Assembly (NCBI GenBank): GCA_947561395.2
Contig: OX387183.1
Coordinates: 27,950,853 to 28,014,852, forward strand
Direction: 5' to 3'
DNA length: 64,000 nucleotides
Source: Buxus sempervirens
Taxonomy: Eukaryota > Streptophyta > Magnoliopsida > Buxales > Buxaceae
Shown: one piece after another, positions 48,108 through 59,183 of the stretch
Layout: every line of letters starts with the position of its first letter
Numbering within the stretch: position 1 is the stretch's first letter
Program-made: the position numbers and the translations under genes
Notes under the pieces: generated by a model
The model's database searches: none
Told to the model about the DNA's origin: nothing
The model's input: only the letters and a program-made list of their open reading frames with translations

Positions 48108-49460
48108 CTCAAATTGCAGACGATTCCATTCCGCTTCAACAATCTTCAAAAGTGCCAAAATGCTTATTAATTTACAAAAGATGTACCTAACTTGACGTGA
48201 GTTTGGTTTGAATAATTGAGATTGATTTCGTATTTCCTTTTTTTTTTTTTTTTTTAAATTTGAAATACTGAGAGTATAATAATTGTTGGCTGGGTAACAT
48301 ATTCATTTTCAAGAAGTCTAGTACTCGGTTGTTGGGGAGACTTGTGGTTTTTAGCTGCATATATATGACCATTTCAAATCCATTGAATGGTTAACACATC
48401 CTATCATTATAATATTTACACTTAACTACTTCACATTGATAGAAGGAAGGCCTGGATATACTTAGCATCAAACTGGCATCTTAATACATACCATTACAAT
48501 AATTACACCTAAGGTTGATTAGTACTATTATATGGTTAAAAAATTGGGACCCACGCGCCTTTGGTCCAAAGGCTGGCCAGGATATACCGGCATCAAATTG
48601 GGATCTTAAATGGATATATAAATGGGGGGCCTATCTAATTTTACAAAACCATGTGAGGTTTTGCATCTGATATTCATCGTTAAATATAATAAAGGATTTC
48701 ACATGTACGTTCATCTAATTATTTTGTTTTATATATTTACATAAGTATCTTTGTTTTTTTTCATTTTTTACTTTTCAAAAAATATCCTTTAACAATTTCT
48801 TATCCCTTACGTGAGATGCTCCACATGGAAGCATCGCACTTGGATTGTAGGTCCGAATTTAAGTTCAAATTGCAGACAATTCCATTTCACTTCAATAATC
48901 TTCAAAAGAACCACAATTCTTATTAATTTATTAATTTAACCTAAGACGTGAATTTGGTTTAAATAATTGAGATTAATTTTAGTATTTCTTTGTTTTCTTA
49001 ATTTGAAATACTGAACGAGTATAATTATTATGGGGTAGGTAACATTAATTTTCAAAAAGTCTAATACTTGGTTGTTGGGGAGACCAGTGGTTTTCGGCTA
49101 CATGTATGTAACCATTTCAATTCAATTGTATGGCTAATCCATCATCATCATTATAATATTTACACTTAAATTTGATCGGCCCTATTTTGATGGTTTTAAA
49201 AATTGTAACCGACACGCCTTTGACAGAAGAGCAGCCTGGATGTAGTTAGCATCAAATTGGCATCTTAGTATATACCATTATAATAATTAAACCTAAGGTT
49301 GGTGAGTACTATTATATGGTTAAAAAAGTGGGACCCACGCGCCTTTGGTTGCAAAGGCTAGCCAAGATCAAATTGGGATATGAACAAGACCATGTGAGGG
49401 TCTGCGTCTACGATTGATCGTTGAATATAATAAAGGATTTCTCATGTACGTTCACCTAAT
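48108..49460. repeat. Tandem duplication of ~750 bp in the intergenic region
   Basis: Segments 48108-48720 and about 48861-49460 are related in the same order. Shared blocks are caaattgcagac, tttggtttgaataattgaga-like, gggacccacgcgcctttggt and the final ggattt.(a/t)catgtacgttca block. No coding capacity is seen. Confidence 0.8.
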
Positions 49461-50199
49461 CGGGCTGACGAGCACATCCATAAAGACAAAAAGGATTTAA
49501 AAAATGCCATTAGAAAACGATTCGAATTTCGATTTTTGAAAACCGAGCTATTTTTGAACTGGTTTTTCTTTTTTTTAAAACGATTTAAAAACTATAAGTA
49601 CGAGACATGATTTTGGTTTTCTATGTCTAAAAACTGAACACGTTCCCAAATACCCTCTAGAATTAAGTGACAAACATGCTTTCCACAAATACCTTCTACA
49701 ACAAAATAAAACCACTATGACATATCCCAAAAGTATGGTTCTCCACGTTCAAACCCAATTCTTTATTTTATCTCCACGTTTCTTTCCATGCACAAACTAC
49801 CTCTCAGATTATCTCCACTTTCAAATTACTTCATTGTTCAAACGAAAATGCAACGTCTTAATTTCTATTTTGCTTTTAAGTTCTCTGCTCCTTATTTTCT
49901 TTGCAGATCTTTATTCTAAGTGGGTCCCACAAATTTGTTACCTGCGTAGTGCTTGCAGTCCTCTAATTATATGAACTAAAAGGGGTGCATGTGCAGTACT
50001 GCATGTGTATAAGAAACGACAGAGGGACACAATTTTGGAGGGAATAGTTGAAAAAACTGATTGTTAGTTTTTGGTAAAAATTGAGAGAGTTTTGACCATC
50101 CTACCCTTTTATTAATAAATCTTCTCAATAATATGTAAGGACTGTTTTGGAAAGCAGCGTATCTTGTTCTGCACGATTCCCAAGGGGCCTTTTATTGTT
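49461..50199. other. Intergenic, no gene seen
   Basis: This is AT-rich DNA with short unsupported open frames only. I found no repeat structure or transposon ends here. Confidence 0.5.
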
Positions 50200-51117
50200 A
50201 TATATAATATATATTATGTTTAAGCAATAATTAAAGTTGTAAACTTTATTTCAATTTATATATGCAAAAGGAGACAAAGGACATTGACTTGGCGAGTTAT
50301 TTATTATGATATATTTGCTTGGTCATTTTTTATGGAGATTAGGTTCAAAGTAACAATCAAAGGTCAAAGCCTTTCATTAAAATATTCAATATGGATATTA
50401 AAAATGTTTGATGGAGGAAATAAAGGCTTACAAAATCAAATTAACCAAACCATTCACACCTGTTTGTGCGTAACAACTTGAATTTAAAGTCTTTTTAAAA
50501 TTTTTTATTCTTTAGAAATGGCCACACATTTCATAATTGTCCTCCAATTGTGTAATATAGATTGGGGACAGTTTTTCCTTGTAGATCGTTATAATATGAT
50601 ATATGATATTTTAGCATTTTATTAATGAAGATTACTCCAAAATTCCTATGATTCCAGGTGTCAAATTTTTTCCATTTCAATTTGTTGCATATATTTTGTG
50701 TATTAAATGATTTTGAAACCTTTTTCAAACGCATATAATATTTTCCAGTGTCCCTTCTCCAACATAATTATCTATGACGTGGTCAAACTTCTGTTAATTA
50801 CGTTGGAATTTCAAGAGGATAGCTTCCATGGTAAGACATAAGTTTTCACACATTGTACAAACCCCACCCCTAACTGGCGCAAGCTTTTTTCTATCTCATT
50901 TTTTTTTTAATATAATCTCTTATTAATACTTAATAATATGTGTCTTTGATTTTTATAAAAAATTGTGATACTTAATTGGATGACGTACATAATAAGCCCT
51001 CTTTTCAAAATTGATTTTAATGTGGAATTAATTATTTTATTCAATCAAACTGAAAAAATGGGTAGTTCAAGGGTTCAAGTGCTCTTAGCTCTCCACAAAT
51101 AAAGGATCATTAATGAA
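50200..51117. repeat. Gene-proximal copy of the duplicated NLR upstream block
   Basis: This is homologous to 47350-48097. It carries two extra segments absent from the distal copy, about 95 bp near 50580-50680 and about 85 bp near 50795-50880. It ends about 390 bp before the receptor start codon and so probably includes upstream regulatory DNA of that gene. Confidence 0.75.
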
Positions 51118-51386
51118 CTCGAATAGATTTCTTTGAAGACTTACGTTATCGGTTTTGATTTGGTTTTCAAGAAACAAGAATTAAGCGACAAACATGCTTT
51201 TGTTACAAAAAAAGAAAAAAATTTGAAAATGATTCAAAAATCATGGCGGCCGCTCTTTGGAATATACCGATCCTAAACACATCGTCCAACATAATAAAAA
51301 TGGGAAGACAATGACAATTCAGTCCATAACATTTGTCTATATATCTATGGATTTAAAAGTATGCAAAAAGTCTCGCTATGGGTTTC

Positions 51387-51398
51387 TATAAATTGACT
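51387..51398 (+). promoter_or_regulatory. Possible TATA box and W-box of the NLR gene
   Basis: TATAAAT (51387-51393) overlaps TTGACT (51393-51398), a W-box core. Transcription from this TATA would start near 51420 and exclude the upstream in-frame ATG at 51378, favouring the ATG at 51510. An alternative TATA-like tatatat lies near 51344. Confidence 0.35.
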
Positions 51399-51509
51399 TC
51401 CAAGTATTGTGAAGGGTGCTACCAAATTACCTACAAGTTACAGCCCTCTGCAACCCCGATTCACCTAAAAATAGAGCTTTATTTGCATTCCTATCCTATA
51501 GATCGTCAG

Positions 51510-54500
51510 ATGGAAGAAGCAGCTCTCTTGGCCGTCGGAAAGGGTGTCCTCTTGGCCGTCGGAAAGGGTGTCCTGACGAAGTTGGCCGGCCTTGCTGCCG
51601 ACCGCACTGTGCAAGAGGTCTGCTTGATGTGGTGTGTTGAAAAGGAGTTGAATATGCTTAAGAACTCATTAACCACCATAATGGCCGAATTAAGTGAAAC
51701 CGAAGAGGGTCAATATGCGATTACAATTCCTGATAGAGATTGGCTGGAAAAGCTTAAAGATGTGGCTTATGATGCCGATGATGTGGTGGATGATTACGCT
51801 ACAGAAGTCTTGTGGCGAAAAGCGGAAGGAGATGAGACTGGCTGCTGCAACGCTAAAGAGGTATGTGGCTTCTTTCCATGTCTCATTTATAATTTAACAA
51901 TTGGCCATCGGATCAAGGAGATTAGGGGGAGATTACAGAACATTACGTTGGATAGGAACAATTTCCATTCCACAGCACAGCCAAGTTTACCTAGCTCACT
52001 CCACACCGTCGAACGTGAAACCCACTCTTACATTAGCTATCCATCTCGTCGCACTGGACGAGAGTCCGATCAAATGGTATTGTTGAGATTCTTAAAGGAT
52101 CATGCTAGCGACCTCTCAATCATCCCCGTAGTGGGAATCGGTGGACTTGGAAAGACATATGTTGCAAAATTGTTGTTCAATGATGAGTGGGTAGTAGCAA
52201 CTTTCACACTACGGGTATGGGTACATGTCGGCAATGATTTTGATACCAAATCAATTATTCAAAAAATTATAAAATCTGCTACAAAGAATGATTGTGGCAA
52301 CTTGACTTTGGAAGCACTAAAAGATCTGCTTCACGATAAAATTCTTGGAAAGCAGTATTTGCTTGTTTTGGATGACATGTGGCTCATAGATCATAGAACC
52401 TGGATGGAATTAAGAGATCTCGTGAAGTGTGAGACCATGGGGAGCAAGATTCTAGTAACGACACGTTTCAAAGAGGTCGCATCCCTCGTCCGCACGGTCC
52501 CACCATATCAATTATCAAAGTTGTCGAATGATTCTAGTTGGTCTTTGTTCAAGGAATGTGCTAATTTTGATGAACAGAAAACAAGGAACCCCAACCTAAT
52601 TCCAATTGGACAAGAAATTGTGCAAAAGTGCCAAGGAGTGCCTCTAGCCATAACTACTCTTGGAGGCCTATTATCTTCTACCACTAAGGAGAGCGACTGG
52701 AGTTATGTCCAACAATATGAATTTTGGGAGATGACTCAAAATTTTAGTACACCTAATCATCTTATTCCTATATTGAAGTTTAGTTATAATTGCTTGTCAC
52801 TCCATTTAAAAGCTTGTTTTGCTTATTGCTCATTGTTCCCATATGATTATGAAATCAATAAGGAGACGCTTATCCAATTGTGGATGGCGGAAGGCTTAAT
52901 CGAATCATCCAATCAAAAAATGGAGGATGTTGGCGATTGTTATTTCAAGATTTTGTTGTCAAGATCTTTCTTTCAAGATGCAGTGGAAGATGAATATGGC
53001 AATATAATAAGCTGCAAAATGAGTAATCTCATGCGTGACCTTGCAAGATCTGTTGTTGGGAAGGAGTACCTGATTGTGGGCGAAAGCACAAGAGCCGCTC
53101 AGGTAAGTGTTCGACATGTACCCTTGGTTGGTGAACCCACAAAAGGGTTCTTTGCAGAACCAAAGCCAAGGGCATTAAGGACACTCCTCAACCCCGTCTC
53201 TTATGGACTATCTCCTGATAACTGTTTCAGTTTTAAGTGCTTGCGTGTTTTGGATTTAAGCTGGTCGAATCCTGAGAAGCTACCTGGCGCAATAGGTGAA
53301 CTTATCCATCTGAGGTATTTGGATTTATCGCATTCTTTAATTAAAGCATTTCCTGATTCTTTTAGCAAGTTGCAGAATTTGCAAACCTTGAAAATTATCA
53401 AATGTGCTTTTCTTAAAGAATTGCCAAAGGATATAAGAAAGATGATGAAACTTAGATACATCTATAATAAGGGAGCAAAATGTTTGACACACATGCCATC
53501 TGGGCTAGGGCAGCTGAGCTCTCTCCAGACTTTGTCAAAATTTGTTGTGGGTGACTACATTGGAGGCAGAATAAGTGAGTTGCGTACTTTAGATGATCTC
53601 AGGGGCAAACTATCTATTAAACATCTTGAAAATGTTGGGCATTGGACGGATGATTGCAAGGGAGCATGCTTAGAGAGGAAAGAGAACCTTAAGATATTGA
53701 AATTATCATGGCATTCTGCAGGTGAATGGGCAAATGAATGGCATCATCATTTGCGCGTATTGGAAGGTCTCCACCCTCCTCCTGGTCTACAGGCACTCTG
53801 TATAAAATCATTTCAGGGTTTAGGGTTTCCAAGTTCTATGATATCCTCACTCGAGAATCTAGTGAAAATTGAATTGATATGTTGTTCAGAATGCGAATAT
53901 CTTCCAGCATTTGGGGAACTCCATGCTCTTAGGATACTTCGTCTCCAATCCATGAAAAGTCTCAAGTGCATCGGTAGCGAGGTCTTTGGGATAAATCCCT
54001 GGAGGGAATTTCCTTCACTAAAAGAACTCTACTTGCTTGATTTACCATACCTAAAGATGTGGGAACGGGTTGGATCATCTGGAGTTTTCCCAGTTCTTAT
54101 CTATTTGAAAATAAGCAAATGTCCAAGGCTAACTTTAATGCCATTCCATCCGTCTCTGGAAAGATTGGAGTTGTTTGAGTGCAGCAGCCAGGTCTTGAGA
54201 AACTCAATGACACGAGACCCTACCGACACTTCTCGTTTTCATCTTGCCCATCTAAAAACATTAGATATTTCTAATTGTTATGACCTTGAATTCCTGCCTG
54301 GAGAGGAACTAAGACATCTAACTTCTTTGGAGAATTTTCATATCAGGAATTGTCCTCGTCTTAGTTCTTTGTTTGAAGATGTACAGCTCCCTGCCCTTCA
54401 ATCTTTATCTATTCATAAATGTCCCGTATTGACTGGTCTACCATTCTGGCAACGTCTCACTTGTCTGTCGATTGATTATTGTCAAAATGTTGAATGCTTG

Positions 54501-54614
54501 AGCAAGGAAGTTGGGGACCTCAAAGGATTCAGGTCCCTGCGACAGTTGGACATTAGTGACGACAACGATAGTCACAAGAAAATAAAAAGAAGGGATGGAC
54601 CATTAAATGAGTGA
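51510..54614 (+). CDS. CC-NB-ARC-LRR (CNL) disease resistance protein, RGA-like
   Basis: This is an intracellular immune receptor: a coiled-coil signalling domain, an ATP/ADP switch and an LRR sensor. From MEEAALL it has 1034 residues, within the usual CNL range, in one exon. The Rx-type coiled coil spans about 1-130, with the EDVID-like DVAYDADDVVDD at 84-95. NB-ARC spans about 185-510: P-loop GIGGLGKT (209-216), kinase-2 LLVLDDMW (D288-D289, W291), RNBS-B GSKILVTTR, GVPLA, and RNBS-D CFAYCSLFPYDYE (436 on). The MHD position reads MSN (504-506), which is unusual. LRRs run from about 560 to the end. The frame opens upstream at 51378, but the family begins M-x-E-A-L-L, so 51510 is preferred. 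A 24-bp duplication makes helix 1 repeat LLAVGKGV. Tryptophan ending kinase-2 marks the CNL class. The pathogen recognised is unknown. Confidence 0.93.
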   Translation: MEEAALLAVGKGVLLAVGKGVLTKLAGLAADRTVQEVCLMWCVEKELNMLKNSLTTIMAELSETEEGQYAITIPDRDWLEKLKDVAYDADDVVDDYATEVLWRKAEGDETGCCNAKEVCGFFPCLIYNLTIGHRIKEIRGRLQNITLDRNNFHSTAQPSLPSSLHTVERETHSYISYPSRRTGRESDQMVLLRFLKDHASDLSIIPVVGIGGLGKTYVAKLLFNDEWVVATFTLRVWVHVGNDFDTKSIIQKIIKSATKNDCGNLTLEALKDLLHDKILGKQYLLVLDDMWLIDHRTWMELRDLVKCETMGSKILVTTRFKEVASLVRTVPPYQLSKLSNDSSWSLFKECANFDEQKTRNPNLIPIGQEIVQKCQGVPLAITTLGGLLSSTTKESDWSYVQQYEFWEMTQNFSTPNHLIPILKFSYNCLSLHLKACFAYCSLFPYDYEINKETLIQLWMAEGLIESSNQKMEDVGDCYFKILLSRSFFQDAVEDEYGNIISCKMSNLMRDLARSVVGKEYLIVGESTRAAQVSVRHVPLVGEPTKGFFAEPKPRALRTLLNPVSYGLSPDNCFSFKCLRVLDLSWSNPEKLPGAIGELIHLRYLDLSHSLIKAFPDSFSKLQNLQTLKIIKCAFLKELPKDIRKMMKLRYIYNKGAKCLTHMPSGLGQLSSLQTLSKFVVGDYIGGRISELRTLDDLRGKLSIKHLENVGHWTDDCKGACLERKENLKILKLSWHSAGEWANEWHHHLRVLEGLHPPPGLQALCIKSFQGLGFPSSMISSLENLVKIELICCSECEYLPAFGELHALRILRLQSMKSLKCIGSEVFGINPWREFPSLKELYLLDLPYLKMWERVGSSGVFPVLIYLKISKCPRLTLMPFHPSLERLELFECSSQVLRNSMTRDPTDTSRFHLAHLKTLDISNCYDLEFLPGEELRHLTSLENFHIRNCPRLSSLFEDVQLPALQSLSIHKCPVLTGLPFWQRLTCLSIDYCQNVECLSKEVGDLKGFRSLRQLDISDDNDSHKKIKRRDGPLNE

Positions 54615-56035
54615 AGGCTAGCTGTCCTCGTTCTTGTTGGCCTTGTCAAGCTTCATCACTTCCAATCCTTTCATCGTCTTCCTCAGGTACGTTGTTTCTC
54701 TTCCTTTTCTCTGTTTTAACTGTAGGAAATATAATTACATCGCAATTTTTCTGTATATATGAGTTACAGTTTACCCTTTGAGTGTGCTCCCCTTGACAAT
54801 TTGGATGATCTTTAATTTCTTTATCCGATTTGTTTTGGATCATTTATTTATTATCTTGGCTGGGGCCCTGCAGTTAATGAGCTTAGCACCTACCTCCATT
54901 ATTGCCGCACGGATGTTCTGCTTCATGACCGTCACTTTCCCTTTGTAAAGCGAAAGCATTTGTTTCACGTGATTCTTGGAGACCCTACCAGCGTGCATCG
55001 GAGAGTCAAGTCAAGTGGGTCTCACGCCACTCCTCGCATCATTTACAACCCTGTAAGCTTTTGCCATGTCCATTTTTTTTAGCCTTACAATATAAACATG
55101 TCAAAAAGAAATGATATCAAGACACTTTTTTGAAAAACCTTTTTTTGTGCATAGGCATTACAAAGAATGGAAGGAATCAACTTTGAAGAAAGTTATTTTC
55201 ATGCCCAACCACTATTCTTGTTTCTCGTTGATGAACTTGTGCTCATCTACATAAATACTTTACCATATTTAAAACATTTCTGATGTCAAATTGATGATTG
55301 TTTTGGTCTGAAAAAGGGAAAAAGAATGCAACTACTACATAAAACTCTGATCATATTTGAAACATTTCAGATATCAAATTGATTCTTATTTTGGGCTTAA
55401 AAAGGGAAAAAATTGCAACTATTACCATTTTTGCAACTACTACATAAATACTTTACCATATTTGTTATTCGTTCCATATTTTGAAACATCAATCAATATT
55501 TTGCAAATAAACGAGTGGTGAAAACGGATGATGGTAAATATCTCAGAAACTTTCACATGCAAAATACTTGCAAAATACAATATACATTATCGAAGAGAAA
55601 AAAAAAGGCCTTGTGACTTGTGTGCTTATACGAGCAATGGAATTAATGGCTGTTGTCATGTTAGTTTCTCAAGACCCATTCTTATACTCTAATGATATAT
55701 ATCGTACCGAAGGCATCACCCATTTGTCTGCAATGGACTTGTTATCAACATAACCTAATTCCTTACAAATCTTTCCTATATGTTTTCATTGCATAAATTG
55801 TCTATAAAATTAATTCCAATGTACTTATACAATAAATTTTTGTGATAATCTGTATAACAATGATATTCCTAGTTCTATATGAGGAACTATCTCTTTTAAT
55901 GAAATGAAATGCCATTTTAATTTCAATAGGTATTTTTTGGTTTTGTGCTAAAGGCATAGAGAATATTTTCACAAAATTAATGAAAGGCAGTTTTACTAGC
56001 CATAAACGTTTGGGAAAATTATGTTTTAGTGATAC
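54615..56035 (+). other. 3' flank of the NLR gene (3' UTR and duplicated block)
   Basis: The segment after the stop is conserved in the downstream pseudogene copy, including a possible 3'-UTR splice donor cag|gtacgtt at 54686/54687 (57388/57389 in the copy). A ~125-bp motif with catctacataaatactttac repeats around 55250-55460. An exon-like stretch at about 54873-55050 could be another 3' UTR exon. I recognise no protein in it. Confidence 0.5.
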
Positions 56036-56386
56036 TTTTTCAAAATAAATAAATTCAGTCAGCAAAATTCTGGGTTTTAGTTTAGGAAACGTTTACCAAA
56101 TAACTAAATTTTAGTAATATTTTTTACTTTTACATCAACTTCCTCCAAGAATACACTTATTTCAATTAATAGAATGACTTGTACAAATTAGTATACATTG
56201 TTGATAGAAGGTACAAGTCAACCAATGACTTGTACAAGTCATTTGATTGATTGGTATAAGGGCATTCTTGGGAAGAATGGGGTTTTATAAGAGTAAGATG
56301 ACACAAAAATTTTATTATTTTGATAAAGGTTTCCTAGAAGTTGAAACTCAGAACTTTGCTAACTGAATTTTAATTATTTTGAAAAG
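56036..56386. mobile_element. Foldback MITE at the duplication junction
   Basis: The two ends are imperfect inverted repeats of more than 100 bp: cttttt caaaataaataaattcag on the left, and its inverted counterpart ending attttgaaaag on the right. Internally tgacttgtacaagtca is a perfect 16-base palindrome. No coding capacity is seen. I could not recognise a clear TSD, so the superfamily is open. It fills exactly the gap between the end of the first duplicated block and the start of the LRR pseudogene. Confidence 0.7.
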
Positions 56387-57142
56387 CATCCAAGTTCTAC
56401 GATATCCTCACTCAACAATCCAGTGAAAATTGAATTGATATGTTGTACAGAATGCGAACATCTTCCAGCATTTGGGGAGCTCCCTGCTTTTAAGAGACTT
56501 TATCTCCAATCCCTGAGAAGTCTCAAGTGCATCGGTAGCGAGGTCTTTGGGATGAATCCCTGGAGAGGATTTCCCTCACTAGAAGAACTCTACTTGCTTC
56601 ATTTACCATACCTATTGAGATGGGAACGGTCGGCACCAATATTTGAATCATTTGAATGGGGTTTCACACGTCTTACCTATTTGAACATAAGAAAATGTCC
56701 AAGTTTAACTGTAATGCCATATCATCCGTGTCTGGAAAGATTCGAGTTGTTTGAATGTAGCGGTGAAGTCCTGAGAAACTCGATGGCACCAGAACCTACC
56801 GAAGCCTCTCCTTTTCATCTTGCCCGTCTAAAAACATTAGATATTTCGAATTGTTATGACCTAGAATGCCTGCAAGCAGAGGAATTACAACATCTAATTT
56901 CTTTGGAGAATTTGCATATCAGGAATTGTCCTAGTCTTAGTTCTTTGTCTCAAGATGGATTGCAACTCCTTCGTGCCCTTAAATCTTTTTCTATTCATAA
57001 TTGTCCCATGTTGACTGGCTTACCATTCTGGCAACATCTCACTCGTCTGTCGGTTAATAATTCTCGAAATGAGGTTCTGCCGGGCTTCAGTTTCTTGCGA
57101 CAGTTGGACATTAGTCACGATAACATGGAGTTCCTTTCTTGA
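56387..57142 (+). pseudogene. Truncated NLR pseudogene (C-terminal LRR only)
   Basis: It aligns to the last ~260 codons of the 51510-54614 gene: KIELICC(S/T)ECE, SLKCIGSEVFG(I/M)NPWR, LKTLDISNCYDLE, CP(V/M)LTGLPFWQ and RQLDIS are shared. The coiled coil, NB-ARC and early LRRs are absent. Similarity begins at about 56390, right at the edge of the foldback element, before the first methionine of the frame, so there is no proper start. It holds a few in-frame length changes and ends ...NMEFLS. It could instead be a donor of LRR sequence by gene conversion. An independent function is unlikely. Confidence 0.85.
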
Positions 57143-58515
57143 CATGATTCTCACTGTGCTGTAACCTACCGAAGACTTTTTAGGAGTTTGGGATCAAACC
57201 CTTCACTTGGTAGCTGACAAACGTCATCACATCGCTTCAGGAACTTATGTTGAAGTTATGTATATCGTTGACGTTTCTGAGAGAAGGGAGGCAAGGTCTC
57301 ACAGGTCTTTAAGTACGTGAAGGCTATCCAAACTTCTCTACATCTTGGCAAGCTTCATCACTTCCAATCCTTCCATTATCTTCCTTAGGTATGTTGTTTC
57401 ACACTCTTTCTCTGTTTTACATCACAATTAGTCTATAGGTAGGAGTTTTCTACAATCTCCTCTTTGTGAGTTTTGTCCTTGACGATTTGGAAGATCTTTA
57501 ATTTGTTTATCTAATTTGTTTTCCCAGGTAGCAGAACATCATCTACCAACTCAAAATGGGTGGAAAAATTCTATGATTGTTGTTCTTTCCATATTTTGAA
57601 GCACCAATCAATATCTTACAAATAAAGAAGTGGTGAAGACGAATGATGGTAAACACCTCTCTCTCTCTCTCTCTCTCCCTCTCTCTCTCTCTCTCTCGCT
57701 CCCTCCCCTCACTCTCCCACCTCCCCCTTCTTATACCAGCAAGAGACCAGAAGCTTTCAAATGCAAAATACTTGCAAAAGACAATTTACGTTATTGATGA
57801 AAAAAACAAAAAAAAAATCCTTGTGACTTATGTACTTTTTGAGCAGTATTATTCAACTCAACATATAATTGTATATTTTAATTACCAAATCTTAGATTCA
57901 TTATTTGTTGCTCATAAAAATCATAATATAATAAATTCTAGTACTACTTTTTCTTGTTTACCCTGTAATATGGCCATTAAGAAGTGTTTAAATAAAAACT
58001 ACATGGGCAACCAATGCTCTTTAGATTTCTGAAATCATACTCTATAATTATTGGATTGCCATTGATAGTACTATCTACATTTAAGAAATATTTGTTAGTC
58101 TCTCTTTGTGTGCTTTTTCTTTGGATTTACAGATTAAGGAAGCTAAATATTTGTGACTAAGAAGTATCCAATTCTGAAATTTACCTCTATTATTATACTC
58201 TAATGATATATTTAGTTCCAAAGGCATCATCCATTTGTCTGCAATGGACTAGTTATCAACGTAACATAATTTTTTTAGAAATCTTTGCTGCATGTTTTCA
58301 TTGCATAAATTGTCTATAAAATTAATTTCAATGTAATTATACGATAATTTTTAGTGATGATCTGTATAATGATGATATTCCTAGTTGTATATGAGGAACT
58401 ATCTCTTTTAATGAAATTGAATGCCATTTTAATTTCGATAGGTATGTTTAATTTTGTGCAATAGGCGTAGAGAATATTTTGACAAAATTGATGAAAGGTA
58501 AACGTTTTTCTACAT
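57143..58515 (+). repeat. Second copy of the NLR 3' flank
   Basis: This is homologous to 54615-56012: tcaagcttcatcacttccaa-like UTR, ccaatcaatat.tt.caaata, and the long block near 58190-58470 (tctgcaatggact, gaggaactatctctttta). With 56387-57142 it makes a segmental duplication of about 2.1 kb. A (CT)n microsatellite at about 57655-57720 sits at tgatggtaaa(c/t)a in this copy. Confidence 0.85.
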
Positions 58516-59174
58516 AGAGTAGAATGGGCAAATTGGATGTTCATATATAACTAATTCGAAATATATAGGGAAGGCCTGAAAAATGACTGACAGTATTCCA
58601 ATTAGCATTAGCAGTCCTGAAGTTTTTGCCACTATAAAATTTTGGTACATCTTTTTATGGAGAAAGAAATATGTTTTGAAGTCTAAATATGTTAAACTTC
58701 ATTTAAAATTCATTTGAAAGAGACAATACGTAATTGACTTGAAGTTAGAGCCCAAAATTTATGAAGATTTAAATGCAAAAATATTCGTCAAAAATTCCTA
58801 GAGAACCTGTCACGTAATAATAGTCACAAGAAAAGAAGAAGGAAAAAAAATGAAATTTGATACTATTCATAAGCCTAGTATCAGAGTAGAATATTGAAAT
58901 CCAGAGCATAAACAAAACTGATAAACTCAAAAGAGCCTAAACCTTATGACTTGCCCTTAAGATAAAGGTTATCAAGTAATTAATTTCCTATTTGGGAGAT
59001 TATGGCAATTGGTTCTGTTAAATATGTCTTGTTTGGTTTAGTTACCCTTAGTTGATGACTTAATATTGTTATATATATTATTCAGTGTTTTTTGTCTCAG
59101 TGACAATTATCGGACTTATTATTACTTCATGCAAAGGAATGCAGAACTTCCATCCCCTTTTTATATTACTCTTA
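58516..59174. other. Intergenic, no gene seen
   Basis: AT-rich, with short unsupported frames. The last ~90 bp (tgacaattatcggactt ... gaacttccatc) are echoed at about 61870-61935. Confidence 0.5.
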
Positions 59175-59183
59175 CTGTTTTAT

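Noticed and set aside
49717-49974. 85-codon frame with hydrophobic stretches
   Set aside because: It is isolated in AT-rich intergenic DNA, with no homologue recognised and no duplicated counterpart.
54646-55753. Small frames downstream of the NLR gene
   Set aside because: They are AT-rich, unconserved between the two duplicated copies and without protein-like features.
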